This document shows positions 43,436-52,789 of a DNA stretch of 52,789 bases, one piece after another. Made by a program: the position numbers and the translations under genes. Numbering within the stretch: the stretch's first letter is position 1; each line of letters begins with the position of its first letter. This stretch comes from an uncultured Bacteroides sp. (lineage in GTDB: Bacteria > Bacteroidota > Bacteroidia > Bacteroidales > Bacteroidaceae). The notes beneath the pieces are model-generated. The model had not been told where the DNA came from. It worked only from the letters and a program-made list of their open reading frames with translations, and made no database searches. The stretch spans positions 1 to 52,789 of the forward strand of contig CAMFND010000104.1 of NCBI GenBank assembly GCA_945965395.1. The letters run 5' to 3'.

Positions 43436-43481
43436 AATCCCGCCACAAGATACTCTCCTATGAGATTTCTGTGGCGGGATT
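43436..43481. terminator. Bidirectional intrinsic terminator
   Basis: 12-base perfect arms AATCCCGCCACA (43436-43447) and TGTGGCGGGATT (43470-43481); TTTTTC follows on the plus strand. Serves the DUF3109 gene and the convergent lipoprotein gene. Confidence 0.85.
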
Positions 43482-43490
43482 TTTCATCTT

Positions 43491-44870
43491 TTATTTTGCT
43501 TTTTCTACGCGTACTTTTTTCACCAGACGCAAGGCATAATCTACGGTTTCTCCGGATTTCACAATTTGAGTATTATAGAAGCAAAAGGTGGAATTAAAGT
43601 CATTGCACAAATAGCGGCAATCATACTTATTGAAACGATCCAATCCGTTTTCCGCCAACATATCGCTAAGAGCAACAATCGTATCATCATACTGGTCGCG
43701 GAATTCTTTGGCTTCTTCTGTGGTAAAAGTTCTCCAGCCCGATATTCCATCTTCCTCATAGGCCTCGCAAACAGATATGGCTTCCGCTTTTTTCAACAGC
43801 CACTGACGAGGAGAGACGAGTGTAGCCATCACCTCATTCTCCGAAAGAGATTCTACTTTCCACACGAAAAAAGGTCCCCAAATGGTTTCTGACTCGGGCA
43901 ATACCTCGGAAACAATCACGTCAGTATCCTCCTCTGTATCTTGGCCGTCATCTTCGTCCTCATTGCCTTCCGTATTACCCCCTCCATCCGGGACATCCGG
44001 CTCTTCCAACTCTCCTTCTTCTGTCATATTCTCAAAGGGAAACTCTTCCGACACTTCCGGTGTCCAGCCGGCTATCTGGTTGTTTCCGTCCAAAGATATT
44101 TCCCCATCACCCGTACTGATAAAACGATAAGGCTTTCCGGCCTCCAACGGATAATTAAAGAAACAACCATATACCGTTTCCTCAGAAGCGGTTTGAACAT
44201 TCAAAGAAAGATGGGTCTGCAAACCTTCCGAAGGGAATACATATATAGGTCCGGCCTTCCACACTCCTTTTACTTTTTCACAGGGCACAGAAGCAAATGT
44301 ACCATCATTACTTAAAGTTCCTTCCAATGTTATTCCAGAACTGACAGGAGAAATACGGGCTTCTACCGAAACAGTTTCAGCAGGAAGGCCTCCAAAGGAA
44401 AGATACAAGGCCGCCACGACATAAGAAAGAGAGACGGAAACTTTTATATCCTTCTGTAATTTAATGACATTCTTTCCTATTACCAAAGGAGTTTTTGCAT
44501 GATTTCCCTCAGAAAAAGTCAAGAACTGTTTGGAATTTAAGGACATCGGAGGGAGATAATCTCCAGACGACAGACCTGATAAAACAGAAAATACATATTC
44601 TCCTTCCGGCATGGAAAGGACGGGCCATTCTGATTGAGTCAACACCTCCTCATTCCAAGTAACAGCGCCTTGTGTATCAAAGAAATAAAGATGAAGAGGA
44701 TACAACGGAGTAAAAAGCTGGGCATTGGATAAGGTGACATCAATTCCGTACGGACCGGACGTGTCAGTCGGTTCATCCTCTCCTTCTACCTGATAAGAGC
44801 CGCATCCCACGAAAAAGAACATGCAGGCCAGCATAATAAAAAACGATTGAGTCTGATAACGCAATTCCAT
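43491..44870 (-). CDS. Lipoprotein, FimB/Mfa2 (fimbrillin-associated)-like
   Basis: 459 residues. The signal ends with lipobox FVGC, giving Cys23. Residues about 35-270 form a beta-rich part that resembles Mfa2/FimB-type proteins, e.g. YPLHLYFFDTQGAVTW then PEGEYVFSVLSG. An acidic low-complexity linker (about 290-325) leads to a C-terminal domain with WGPFFVWKVESLSENEV and several cysteines. Such proteins anchor or cap fimbriae; no fimbrillin gene is nearby. The start codon lies inside a hairpin loop, so translation or transcription may be controlled. Function is only suggested, not shown. Confidence 0.7.
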   Translation of the reverse strand: MELRYQTQSFFIMLACMFFFVGCGSYQVEGEDEPTDTSGPYGIDVTLSNAQLFTPLYPLHLYFFDTQGAVTWNEEVLTQSEWPVLSMPEGEYVFSVLSGLSSGDYLPPMSLNSKQFLTFSEGNHAKTPLVIGKNVIKLQKDIKVSVSLSYVVAALYLSFGGLPAETVSVEARISPVSSGITLEGTLSNDGTFASVPCEKVKGVWKAGPIYVFPSEGLQTHLSLNVQTASEETVYGCFFNYPLEAGKPYRFISTGDGEISLDGNNQIAGWTPEVSEEFPFENMTEEGELEEPDVPDGGGNTEGNEDEDDGQDTEEDTDVIVSEVLPESETIWGPFFVWKVESLSENEVMATLVSPRQWLLKKAEAISVCEAYEEDGISGWRTFTTEEAKEFRDQYDDTIVALSDMLAENGLDRFNKYDCRYLCNDFNSTFCFYNTQIVKSGETVDYALRLVKKVRVEKAK

Positions 44871-44909
44871 AGTCTTTTTCTTTTAAATAACGCCATCAGA
44901 CTCAATCGT
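44843..44909 (-). terminator. Terminator-like hairpin covering the start of the Mfa2-like gene
   Basis: On the reverse strand, ACGATTGAGTCTGAT (44895-44909) pairs perfectly over 15 bases with ATCAGACTCAATCGT (44843-44857), and the second arm is followed by TTTTTTATT. The ATG of the lipoprotein gene (44868-44870) lies in the 37-base loop. It has the form of an intrinsic terminator for trkA. Confidence 0.7.
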
Positions 44910-44936
44910 CTACTCTCTGTATTCAATTATTTACGG

Positions 44937-46274
44937 TTAAAAATATTTTTCCAGTTTCTTAATCATCATTCCTAAACAGAAAACAACGACATGGTCATTC
45001 TCCTGTATCATCGTATTACCAGTTACCAGAATACCTTCACCGTTACGAATCAATCCTCCGATTGTCGCGCCTTTAGGCAATCCCAAATCTTTTACTGCCT
45101 GCTTGGTAATCTTTGCTCCTGGTTTGACTGTAAACTCTGCCACATCGGCATTGGCAAAAGTCAGACATTTCACATTCGATACATCGGCATCCAGCATCAT
45201 CTGGTAAATATGACTGGCAGCAATAAATTTCTTATTGATTACCGTACCAATATCCAGACTTTCGGCCATACTGATGTAATCCACATTCTCCACTTCGGCC
45301 ACTGTCTTGGTTACGCCCATTCGCTTAGCTGCCAAGCAAGCCAGAATATTGGTTTCGGAATTACCAGTTAAAGCAACAAAAGCTTCGGTATTTTTTATTC
45401 CTTCTTCCATCAGCAACTGCATGTCACGGCCGTCACCATTAATGACCATCACTCCATCGTCTACCAGCTCAGTCAGACGATTGCAACGGGCAATATTGCT
45501 CTCAATGATTTTGGCCTTCATGTAATCGGGCATGTATTGCACGGTACGTACGGCAATACGGCTTCCTCCCATAATCATCACATTACGGACATCAGCTTCA
45601 TTTTCTTTTCCGGAAATCTTACGAATATAAGGAATGTACTTTTTCGTCGTGGTAAAATAGACAATATCATTCAACTTTATCACATCATCTCCACGTGGAA
45701 TGATTGTTTCGTTTCCTCTCTTAATGGCTACAATGTGGAAAGGAATGTTTCTTCCTCCCAGTTCATGCAAAGGAACGTTCAGGATTTCTGCCTTTTCGCG
45801 CATTTTGGTTCCTAACAGGACCAATGCTCCTCCTGCAAATTCCCACCACTGACGAATCCAGCTCATTTTTACGGCATCCACAATGTCGCGGGCTGCCAGC
45901 ATCTCCGGATAAATCAATGAATGAACTCCCAGCTTAGCAAAAAATTCCTTATACTTGGGCAACAGGTATTCATAGTTGTCAATACGAGCCACGGTTTTCT
46001 TGGCTCCTAAACTTGTAGCCAACATACAGGCCGTCATATTACGGCTTTCATCAGGCATAACCCCGATAAACAAATCGGCCCCAGCGACTCCGGCTTCTTT
46101 TAATCCATTAATCGAAGTGGGCGAAAGATTGACAGTCATAAGATCCAGGTTGTTTCCCATGGCACTCAACTTACTCTCGTCTTCATCCATCAGGATAATA
46201 TCCTGCTTTTCGCCCGACAACAGTTTGGCCAAGTGAGTTCCTACGGCACCTGCACCAGCTATAATAATCTTCAT
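44937..46274 (-). CDS. trkA: Trk system potassium uptake protein TrkA
   Basis: 445 residues made of two RCK units, each with an NAD-binding TrkA_N and a TrkA_C domain. The first nucleotide site is [17 protein letters not shown] with the acidic residue in LMDED; the second is [17 protein letters not shown]. TrkA is the cytoplasmic regulatory subunit of the Trk K+ channel; the TrkH membrane partner is not in the window to the left, where a lipoprotein gene follows instead. Its start overlaps the end of dxs by four bases, so the two are coupled. Confidence 0.95.
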   Translation of the reverse strand: MKIIIAGAGAVGTHLAKLLSGEKQDIILMDEDESKLSAMGNNLDLMTVNLSPTSINGLKEAGVAGADLFIGVMPDESRNMTACMLATSLGAKKTVARIDNYEYLLPKYKEFFAKLGVHSLIYPEMLAARDIVDAVKMSWIRQWWEFAGGALVLLGTKMREKAEILNVPLHELGGRNIPFHIVAIKRGNETIIPRGDDVIKLNDIVYFTTTKKYIPYIRKISGKENEADVRNVMIMGGSRIAVRTVQYMPDYMKAKIIESNIARCNRLTELVDDGVMVINGDGRDMQLLMEEGIKNTEAFVALTGNSETNILACLAAKRMGVTKTVAEVENVDYISMAESLDIGTVINKKFIAASHIYQMMLDADVSNVKCLTFANADVAEFTVKPGAKITKQAVKDLGLPKGATIGGLIRNGEGILVTGNTMIQENDHVVVFCLGMMIKKLEKYF

Positions 46275-48178
46275 AAATTCATTATCTGTGTAATTGAACT
46301 AAATATCCCCTTTTCATCCAGACCGCAAATGGCATACAAATCATTGACTGGTCCGTGTTGCACAAAAGCATCGGGAAGTCCCAATCGCTGCACACACGGT
46401 TTGTAACCATGGTCGCACAAGAATTCAAGTACGGCACTTCCCATACCGCCATTACGTACTCCGTCTTCGATGGTCAGTACCCGCGTAAATTTCTGTCCTA
46501 CTTCATGCAACAAATCTTCATCTAACGGTTTCAAGAAACGCAGGTCGTAATGTGCGATGCTACATCCCAGCTCTTTTTCTGCAGAAGCAATGGCTGCTGC
46601 AGCTTTATTCCCTATCGGGCCAATCGTAATCACTGCCAAGTCATTACCATCTTTCAACTTACGTCCCTTCCCTACTTCTACAGCCTCCAGCGGACACTCC
46701 CAATCTGTCAGTACACCTCGTCCACGAGGATAACGAATGGCAAAAGGTCCTTTATCGGGCAACTGAGCCGTGTACATCAACTTTCGCAACTCATGTTCAT
46801 CGTACGGAGAAGCAATTGTCAAATTCGGTATCGGTCGCAAATAAGCCATATCAAAGGCTCCATGATGCGTAGGCCCGTCTTCACCCACCAATCCGGCACG
46901 GTCCAGACAAAGTACCACATTCAACTTCTGAATAGCTACATCATGAATTATATTATCGTATGCACGCTGCATGAACGAGGAATACACATTACAGAAAGGC
47001 AAAAGCCCGTCTTTCGCCATTCCTCCAGAGAAAGTCACGGCATGTCCTTCCGCAATTCCTACGTCAAACACACGGTCGGGCATTTCCTTCATCATAATGT
47101 TCATGGAACATCCGGAAGGCATAGCAGGAGTTATCCCCACGATTTTCTCATTCTTGCGAGCTAATTCCAGCAGCGTATTTCCAAATACGTCTTGGAACAA
47201 CGGCGGCATGCCACTTGTATCCGAAACGATACGTTCTCCTGTCTCCTTATCAAAGATACCGGGTGCATGCCACAAAGTAGCTGCTTCTTCAGCCGGTTTA
47301 AAGCCCTTTCCTTTACGAGTATGTATGTGCAGCAGTTTAGGCCCTTTCATGTCTTTTACTTCCTTCAGGACCTTTGTCAAGGCAGTGACATCGTGTCCGT
47401 CCACCGGACCAAAATAACGGATATTCAGTCCCTCAAAGATATTCTGTTGCTGCATCAGCATGGACTTCAGGCTGTTGTTGAAACGTATCAGACTCTTACG
47501 CCGTTCATCGTTCAGGATTCCCCAGCGATAAAGCTTTCTCGATAAGGCATTTCTCAAACGGTTATATCCCTCGGAGGTATGCAGATTCAATAAATACTGC
47601 TTCATTCCACCCACACTGCGGTCGATGGCCATATTGTTATCATTCAGGATAATCAGCAGATTATTGGGAGTAGAAGAAGCGTTGTTCAATCCTTCAAAAG
47701 CCAAACCGCCACTCATGGAACCGTCACCAATAACGGCCACCACATGACGATTATCTTCTCCTTTTCGCGCGGCTGCCACTGCCATACCCAATGCAGCCGA
47801 AATAGAATTCGACGCATGTCCACACGTGAAAGTATCATATTCACTTTCTGAAGGAGAAGGGAAAGGACAAATACCATTCAACTTACGATTGGTACAGAAA
47901 CGGTCACGACGGCCAGTCAGAATCTTATGTCCATATGCCTGATGTCCTACATCCCACACAATACGGTCGTAAGGAGTCTGGTACACATAATGAAGAGCCA
48001 CAGTCAACTCTATCACCCCCAAACTGGAACCAAAATGTCCCGGATTACGAGACAATTCATCTATAATCTTATTTCTAAGCTGATTACAGACCTCTGGCAA
48101 CACTTCGACAGAAAGTTTCCGCAAATCCTCTGGGCTATCTATCTTATTCAGCAAATCGTATGAAGTCGTCTGTTCCAT
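46271..48178 (-). CDS. dxs: 1-deoxy-D-xylulose-5-phosphate synthase
   Basis: 635 residues from ATG 48178. Longer starts (GTG 48205, ATG 48190) are possible, but the GTG lies inside the -7 box, and the 48178 product starts [20 protein letters not shown], the usual Dxs N-terminus; AGGA precedes it. Thiamine diphosphate site GDGSMSGG...NDNNMAID, catalytic His in [23 protein letters not shown] and RYPRG motifs are present. It joins pyruvate and glyceraldehyde 3-phosphate at the start of the MEP isoprenoid pathway; cytoplasmic. Confidence 0.95.
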   Translation of the reverse strand: MEQTTSYDLLNKIDSPEDLRKLSVEVLPEVCNQLRNKIIDELSRNPGHFGSSLGVIELTVALHYVYQTPYDRIVWDVGHQAYGHKILTGRRDRFCTNRKLNGICPFPSPSESEYDTFTCGHASNSISAALGMAVAAARKGEDNRHVVAVIGDGSMSGGLAFEGLNNASSTPNNLLIILNDNNMAIDRSVGGMKQYLLNLHTSEGYNRLRNALSRKLYRWGILNDERRKSLIRFNNSLKSMLMQQQNIFEGLNIRYFGPVDGHDVTALTKVLKEVKDMKGPKLLHIHTRKGKGFKPAEEAATLWHAPGIFDKETGERIVSDTSGMPPLFQDVFGNTLLELARKNEKIVGITPAMPSGCSMNIMMKEMPDRVFDVGIAEGHAVTFSGGMAKDGLLPFCNVYSSFMQRAYDNIIHDVAIQKLNVVLCLDRAGLVGEDGPTHHGAFDMAYLRPIPNLTIASPYDEHELRKLMYTAQLPDKGPFAIRYPRGRGVLTDWECPLEAVEVGKGRKLKDGNDLAVITIGPIGNKAAAAIASAEKELGCSIAHYDLRFLKPLDEDLLHEVGQKFTRVLTIEDGVRNGGMGSAVLEFLCDHGYKPCVQRLGLPDAFVQHGPVNDLYAICGLDEKGIFSSITQIMNL

Positions 48179-48204
48179 CCTGTTCCTCATTAACTTTAAT
48201 CGCA

Positions 48205-48212
48205 CAAAAATA
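48205..48212 (-). promoter_or_regulatory. -7 promoter box of the dxs-trkA unit
   Basis: TATTTTTG on the reverse strand matches TAnnTTTG, 26 bases before the ATG at 48178; it overlaps the alternative GTG start, which argues against that start. Confidence 0.5.
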
Positions 48213-48234
48213 GCATAAATATATATAATGTACT

Positions 48235-48242
48235 TACATTTG
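48235..48242 (+). promoter_or_regulatory. -7 promoter box of the GSCFA gene
   Basis: TACATTTG matches TAnnTTTG, 19 bases before the ATG at 48262. It is back to back with the dxs promoter. Confidence 0.55.
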
Positions 48243-48261
48243 CAGTAAATTTTCTCTTGCC

Positions 48262-49248
48262 ATGGAATTCAGAACCAAAGTTGAACTACCCGCCAAAGGT
48301 CCCAAAATTCAGCATACCGACCGGCTGATGATATGGGGTTCCTGTTTTTCCGAACATATCGGGAACTTACTGGCCGAACATAAATTCAATTGCGATGTGA
48401 ACCCTTTCGGGGTTTTGTATAACCCCATGTCAATAGCGACTTCCATACAATGCTTGTTGAAAAAGGCCCTCTATCGGAAAGAAGATTTACGTGAGGAGCA
48501 AGGAGAATGGTACAGTCTGATGCACCACAGTACCTTTTCATCTCACGAAGCGGAAGATTGTCTGCAGAAAATCAATCAACGTATCGCACAAGGGCATGAA
48601 AATCTGAAGCAAGCCGACTGGATTATTTTCACATGGGGTTCATCCTTCGTCTATACCTGGAAAGAAAATGGGAAAATTGTAGGCAACTGTCATAAGCTTC
48701 CTTCCCGGTTATTTGAACGTAAGATGGTCAGTGCCGATGAAATAACTGCCATATATTTACCTTTATTACAGGAGCTGAAAGTAGTACGTCCGAATCTGCA
48801 ATGTCTATTTACCGTCAGCCCGATACGTCACCTCAAAGACGGTTTGCACGGAAATCAGCTCAGTAAGGCGAATTTACTCATCGCAATTGACCAGATTTGC
48901 CGTCAAATGGATTTCTGCCACTATTTTCCTTCTTATGAAATTATGATAGATGAACTGCGTGATTATCGCTTCTATGCTGACGATATGATGCATCCCAGTC
49001 CGCTTGCCATTCAGTATATCTGGGAATGTTTCTGCGATTGCTATTTTACACCTTCTACTCTCTCATTTCTGAAAGAATGGAACAAAATACGTCAGGGACT
49101 GGCTCACCGTCCTTTTAATCCTGAATCAGAAGCTTACCAAACCTTTTTAAGTCAAATACTGTTAAAGATAGAGGACTTAAAAGAAAAATTACCGTACTTA
49201 GATGTTCAAAAGGAAATAAAGTTATGTCAAGCACAATTGAAGAAATAG
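48262..49248 (+). CDS. GSCFA domain protein (SGNH-like)
   Basis: 328 residues, no signal peptide. The family name motif is present as GSCFS at 26-30, with SPIRHLKDG and [10 protein letters not shown] later giving the Ser/Asp/His blocks expected of an SGNH-hydrolase-like fold. Its cellular role is unknown; in Bacteroidales it is commonly placed before the murF-alr fusion gene. The last 25 bases overlap that gene, so they are translationally linked, which hints at a cell-envelope role (inference). Confidence 0.88.
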   Translation: MEFRTKVELPAKGPKIQHTDRLMIWGSCFSEHIGNLLAEHKFNCDVNPFGVLYNPMSIATSIQCLLKKALYRKEDLREEQGEWYSLMHHSTFSSHEAEDCLQKINQRIAQGHENLKQADWIIFTWGSSFVYTWKENGKIVGNCHKLPSRLFERKMVSADEITAIYLPLLQELKVVRPNLQCLFTVSPIRHLKDGLHGNQLSKANLLIAIDQICRQMDFCHYFPSYEIMIDELRDYRFYADDMMHPSPLAIQYIWECFCDCYFTPSTLSFLKEWNKIRQGLAHRPFNPESEAYQTFLSQILLKIEDLKEKLPYLDVQKEIKLCQAQLKK

Positions 49249-51689
49249 CCTCCATTTTAGGAGCTCAACGCATAGGAACTACCTCCTCTACAATCGACTG
49301 GATTCTAACTGACAGCCGGTCATTGTGTTTTCCGGAAGAGACACTGTTCTTTGCCTTAAAGACAAAACGCAATGACGGACATAAATATATCCCGGATCTT
49401 TACCAGAAAGGGGTACGTAATTTCGTAGTCAACGAAATACCGGAAGCGGCCTCATCATATACTGATGCCAATTTCCTGATTGTACCCAACCCGCTGAAAA
49501 GCTTACAACGTCTGGCATCCAAACACAGAGAACAATTTCAGGTGCCGATCATTGGTATCACAGGAAGTAATGGAAAGACTGTGGTAAAAGAATGGCTATA
49601 CCAGATACTAAGTCCGGACCGTACCATCACCCGTTCTCCAAGAAGTTATAACTCACAAATCGGTGTGCCTCTTTCCGTATGGCTGATGAATGAACATACG
49701 GAATTGGGAATTTTTGAAGCCGGTATTTCCGAGATGGGTGAGATGGAAGCATTACGTCCTATTATCCAACCCACCATCGGTATTCTAACCAACATAGGAG
49801 GAGCACATCAGGAAAACTTCTCTTCCGTACAAGACAAGTGTATGGAGAAACTGCAGTTGTTCAAGGACTGCGACATGATTGTGTACAACGGTGACAACGA
49901 ACTTATCACCAGCTGTGTGACCAAATCACTGTTCACAGCCCGTGAAATTGCCTGGTCAACCAAAGATTCCGAACGCCCGCTTTTCATTGAGAAAATTCTG
50001 AAAGATGACACGGGGACTACCATCAAATACCGCTACTTAGGATTCTTCAAGGAATACCGTATCCCATTCATTGACGATGCATCCATTGAAAACTCACTCA
50101 ACTGTCTGGCCGTAGCACTTTACCTGATGGTACCCCCTGAAACGATTGCCGAACGCATGCTTCATCTGGAACCCATAGCCATGCGACTGGAGGTAAAAGA
50201 GGGAAAGAACGGTTGTACGTTAATTAATGACAGTTATAATTCAGACTTTGCCTCACTCGACATCGCACTCGATTTTATGATGAGACGCTCGGAAGACAAG
50301 AACCGGAAGCGTACGCTCATCCTTTCGGACATGCTGGAAAGCGGGCAAACAAGCAAACTATTATACAGACAAGTAGCCGACCTGGTACATAGCCGGAAAG
50401 TAGACCATATTATCGGAGTCGGTGAAGAAATCTCTGCCGCAGCCAACCGGTTTGAAATACAGAAAGATTTTTTTGCCAACACTTCCGAACTTTTAAATTC
50501 CGGTTTGCTGAACCAGTTGCATAACGAAGATATTCTGATAAAAGGGGCACGTGTATTCCACTTCGATGACATTACAGATGCGTTGGAACTGAAGGTACAC
50601 GAAACCATTCTGGAAATCAACCTGAATGCACTGGTAGACAACCTGAATTACTACCGTAACAAGCTGAAACCAGAAACTAAAATCGTTTGTATGGTAAAAG
50701 CCTCAGCCTATGGGGCCGGTTCCTTTGAAATTGCCAAGACACTGGAAGACCAGCGAGTAGACTATCTGGCAGTGGCTGTAGCCGATGAAGGAGCAGACTT
50801 GCGTAAAGCGGGTATCAACAGTTCCATCATCATTATGAACCCGGAAATCACGGCTTTCAAAACGATGTTTGATTATCGACTGGAACCGGAAGTATACAGT
50901 TTCCACCTACTGGAAGAACTTATCAAAGCTGCGGAACGTGAAGGAGTCAGCAATTTCCCGATTCATATCAAGATTGATACAGGCATGCACCGGTTAGGGT
51001 TTGCTCCAAGTGAAATCCCGCAACTCGTACAGCGCTTGCAAAAACAGAGTGCAGTCATCCCTCGTTCCGTATTCTCTCACTTAGTGGGCAGTGATGCAGA
51101 ACGCTTTGATGCCTTCACCCGCCATCAAATAGAAACCTTCGAAGTAGCTTCAACCACGCTTCAGGAAGGTTTCAAGCACAAGATTATTCGTCATATCTGT
51201 AATACGGCAGGTATTGAGCGTTATCCGGGTGCACAGTTCGACATGGTCCGCCTGGGAATCGGATTATATGGAGTAGATCCATTTACCAACAAGATGTTGC
51301 ACAATGTCACTACCCTGAAAACAACCATTCTGCAAATCCACGAGGTACCGGCAGATGAAACTGTAGGCTACAGCCGTAAAGGCGTGCTGACACGTGATTC
51401 ACGCATTGCAGCCATCCCTATCGGATATGCCGACGGATTAAACCGCCATTTGGGTAACGGACATGCCTACTGTCTGGTGAACGGACAGAAAGCCCCCTAC
51501 GTAGGAAATATCTGTATGGATGTATGTATGATTGATGTAACGGATATTGATTGTAAAGAAGGTGACAAAGCCATTATCTTCGGCGATGACCTCCCGGTAA
51601 CAATACTCTCCGATATACTGGAAACGATTCCGTATGAAATCCTGACCAGCGTATCAAACCGTGTAAAGAGAATCTACTACCAAGATTAA
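49224..51689 (+). CDS. murF-alr: Bifunctional MurF ligase / alanine racemase
   Basis: 821 residues in one chain. The N-terminal about 455 residues are MurF (UDP-MurNAc-tripeptide:D-Ala-D-Ala ligase): ATP site GSNGKT at 114-119, INDSYNSDF, and ILSDMLESG. The C-terminal about 365 residues are a PLP-dependent alanine racemase: Lys492 in VKASAYGAG, the catalytic Tyr in VGYSRKG, IPIGYADGLNR and GNICMDVCMIDVT. The fusion makes D-alanine and uses it (via D-Ala-D-Ala) in peptidoglycan precursor assembly, and is typical of Bacteroidetes. Many MurF-part residues are retained; no loss of function is evident. A perfect 16-base terminator hairpin follows. Confidence 0.95.
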   Translation: MSSTIEEIASILGAQRIGTTSSTIDWILTDSRSLCFPEETLFFALKTKRNDGHKYIPDLYQKGVRNFVVNEIPEAASSYTDANFLIVPNPLKSLQRLASKHREQFQVPIIGITGSNGKTVVKEWLYQILSPDRTITRSPRSYNSQIGVPLSVWLMNEHTELGIFEAGISEMGEMEALRPIIQPTIGILTNIGGAHQENFSSVQDKCMEKLQLFKDCDMIVYNGDNELITSCVTKSLFTAREIAWSTKDSERPLFIEKILKDDTGTTIKYRYLGFFKEYRIPFIDDASIENSLNCLAVALYLMVPPETIAERMLHLEPIAMRLEVKEGKNGCTLINDSYNSDFASLDIALDFMMRRSEDKNRKRTLILSDMLESGQTSKLLYRQVADLVHSRKVDHIIGVGEEISAAANRFEIQKDFFANTSELLNSGLLNQLHNEDILIKGARVFHFDDITDALELKVHETILEINLNALVDNLNYYRNKLKPETKIVCMVKASAYGAGSFEIAKTLEDQRVDYLAVAVADEGADLRKAGINSSIIIMNPEITAFKTMFDYRLEPEVYSFHLLEELIKAAEREGVSNFPIHIKIDTGMHRLGFAPSEIPQLVQRLQKQSAVIPRSVFSHLVGSDAERFDAFTRHQIETFEVASTTLQEGFKHKIIRHICNTAGIERYPGAQFDMVRLGIGLYGVDPFTNKMLHNVTTLKTTILQIHEVPADETVGYSRKGVLTRDSRIAAIPIGYADGLNRHLGNGHAYCLVNGQKAPYVGNICMDVCMIDVTDIDCKEGDKAIIFGDDLPVTILSDILETIPYEILTSVSNRVKRIYYQD

Positions 51690-51709
51690 TCTTCTATCTC
51701 ATTCATAAC

Positions 51710-51759
51710 AATACGGCCCTCGACGTAAGATGGTTAATTTCTTCGTCGAGGGCCGTATT
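51710..51759. terminator. Strong bidirectional terminator after murF-alr
   Basis: Perfect 16-base arms AATACGGCCCTCGACG (51710-51725) and CGTCGAGGGCCGTATT (51744-51759), 18-base loop, then TTTATT. It also lies just beyond the convergent LysO-type gene. Confidence 0.9.
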
Positions 51760-51781
51760 TTATTCTTAAAAAAACGACTCA

Positions 51782-52384
51782 TCAAATAGAACAAAAGAAA
51801 GTGACCAAAAACGGTACACTGAAATCCGTCATAAAGCCATGAAATATGGAAACGACCACAAATTGCTGCCCTGAGCAACGGGTAATGATAGGCAACGTAG
51901 TATCCATAGTAGTAGCTCCTCCAGCCGATATAGGAGCCAGATTACCGAACCAGCGCACCAGCAGAGGAGCGCAAAGCAAAGTAATAATTTCACGCATAAT
52001 GTTGGATAGCAAAGCAATGGTACCCAGTTCCGGTCCCTTATACTGCGTAATAAAAATACTGGAAAGGGAATAATATCCGAACCCTGCTCCCACAGCCATA
52101 CAATCAGGAGCACTGCGATGCGGAAGAATCAAGCTTACCAAAGCGGCAGCAGAAACAGTCCCCAATATAGTAGCTACCGGAAGAAATATCAGGCGTGGAT
52201 TCAGCGAACGAAAATTCTTCAAGGTCTGCGGGTCATGCCCCACACTCAATCCTACACTGAACATCAGGGCACACAAGGCATAGAAACTGATATTACTTTT
52301 ACTTATATCAAAAGGAATCAGATGAAAAAAACCACACAATGTACCCAAAATAAAAAAGCCGATAATAATCAAACTTCCTTTCAT
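51782..52384 (-). CDS. LysO-type lysine exporter, C-terminal subunit
   Basis: 200 residues with about six membrane helices. It matches the C-terminal part of LysO (formerly YbjE, DUF340), including GAGFGYYSLSSIF and the closing SIFHGFMTDFSVPFLVTFF. E. coli LysO, which exports lysine, is one chain of about 300 residues; here the function is divided, with this ATG overlapping the stop of the 92-residue partner by four bases. Inner membrane. Confidence 0.88.
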   Translation of the reverse strand: MKGSLIIIGFFILGTLCGFFHLIPFDISKSNISFYALCALMFSVGLSVGHDPQTLKNFRSLNPRLIFLPVATILGTVSAAALVSLILPHRSAPDCMAVGAGFGYYSLSSIFITQYKGPELGTIALLSNIMREIITLLCAPLLVRWFGNLAPISAGGATTMDTTLPIITRCSGQQFVVVSIFHGFMTDFSVPFLVTFFCSI

Positions 52385-52659
52385 GCCTTTTCTCCTTTCT
52401 TTTTATACAGCAAATACCATAACCCCCAAGCCAGAATACAGCTGCCCAGCACACAAGCTAATGTAATCACAAAAGCCTCCACTCCCAAAGTGGCAAGCCC
52501 CTCTACAATCCGGCGATTACCTCCTACTTCTATTCCCAGCAGAAACAATAATGCCCAAATTAACAAGGTAATGACTTTACCAATCCACGAAAACTCCTGA
52601 CGGCGAAGGAGAAAGCCTATCAACATCCCCCCCAACATAACTCCAATGACTGTAAACAT
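52381..52659 (-). CDS. LysO-type lysine exporter, N-terminal subunit
   Basis: 92 residues, three membrane helices: MFTVIGVMLGGMLIGFLL, VITLLIWALLFLLGIEVGG, then AFVITLACVLGSCILAWG. It is the N-terminal module of LysO. With the 200-residue downstream partner the total length (292) equals a single LysO chain. The four-base overlap (52381-52384) makes two coupled genes rather than a frameshift, because a proper ATG and separate stop are present; such split forms are known in Bacteroidetes. Confidence 0.85.
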   Translation of the reverse strand: MFTVIGVMLGGMLIGFLLRRQEFSWIGKVITLLIWALLFLLGIEVGGNRRIVEGLATLGVEAFVITLACVLGSCILAWGLWYLLYKKKGEKA

Positions 52660-52682
52660 GTGTTCTTATCCAAATTTTGCGG

Positions 52683-52690
52683 CAAAAATA
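52683..52690 (-). promoter_or_regulatory. -7 promoter box of the LysO-type pair
   Basis: TATTTTTG on the reverse strand matches TAnnTTTG, 23 bases upstream of the ATG at 52659. Confidence 0.5.
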
Positions 52691-52702
52691 GTGAAATATT
52701 CC

Positions 52703-52746
52703 AAATAAAAAAGGACTACTGCTCACGCGGTAATCCTTTTTTATTT
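52703..52746. terminator. Terminator hairpin near the right edge
   Basis: AAATAAAAAAGGA (52703-52715) pairs with TCCTTTTTTATTT (52734-52746); TAC and GTA extend it after one mismatch. It probably ends a gene entering from beyond the right edge on the reverse strand; the last 43 bases show no gene. Confidence 0.7.
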
Positions 52747-52789
52747 AGTTAGTAATTTAATTTTGAGAGAATTGAAACTTCACAGCCTC

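Noticed and set aside
51782-52659. Frameshifted single LysO gene
   Set aside because: Both parts have their own ATG and stop with the usual ATGA coupling, which fits a two-gene form better than a sequencing or mutational frameshift.

Overview
This window reads as a chromosomal segment from a gut-type Bacteroidales (Bacteroides/Phocaeicola-like). The evidence is a SusC/SusD pair, hybrid two-component regulators, a MurF-alanine racemase fusion, many lipoproteins, near-absent Shine-Dalgarno sites, and the Bacteroidetes -7 promoter box TAnnTTTG 20-40 bases upstream of several genes. No rRNA, tRNA, insertion sequence or CRISPR array was seen.

Layout. (1) 1-1897: the N-terminal sensor of a hybrid two-component regulator, cut by the left edge. 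(2) 2165-8881: mixed core genes: a CNNM/CorC-type membrane protein, an aldo/keto reductase divergent from an AraC-family regulator, a second-type FtsH protease, and a secreted alpha/beta hydrolase. (3) 8901-38811: a large polysaccharide-utilization-type locus. A 1320-residue hybrid two-component regulator (+) is divergent from minus-strand genes in transcription order: GH27; GH127 lipoprotein, SusC, SusD, DUF4859 lipoprotein; two DUF6055-like HExxH proteins, aminopeptidase P, EamA transporter; GH97 fused to an HExxH domain, GH43, second GH127, and an S9 (DPP-type) peptidase. (4) 38853-52659: core genes: aroA, a small membrane protein, a metal ABC permease, tsaE, an Imm17-like protein, rnhB, a DUF3109 protein, a Mfa2-like lipoprotein, trkA, dxs, a GSCFA protein, murF-alr, and a two-gene LysO-type lysine exporter.

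The most interesting part is region 3. It pairs beta-L-arabinofuranosidase-type (two GH127), arabinofuranosidase-type (GH43) and alpha-galactosidase-type (GH27, GH97) enzymes with an unusually large peptidase set: two DUF6055-like metallopeptidase candidates, a GH97 protein whose C-terminus carries an anthrax-lethal-factor-like zinc site, a periplasmic DPP-type S9 peptidase and a cytoplasmic Xaa-Pro aminopeptidase. Plant extensins and related hydroxyproline-rich glycoproteins carry beta-L-arabinofuranosyl chains on hydroxyproline and single alpha-galactose on serine, on a proline-rich backbone. My inference is that this locus takes apart both the sugar and the peptide of such glycoproteins. 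No activity is shown by sequence alone.

Other structures worth attention: a 100-base symmetric palindrome made of four 22-base dyads between GH27 and the regulator; a terminator-type hairpin lying over the start codon of the lipoprotein gene after trkA; a base-composition step inside the regulator gene; and three copies of a DUF4859-like domain in two adjacent lipoproteins.
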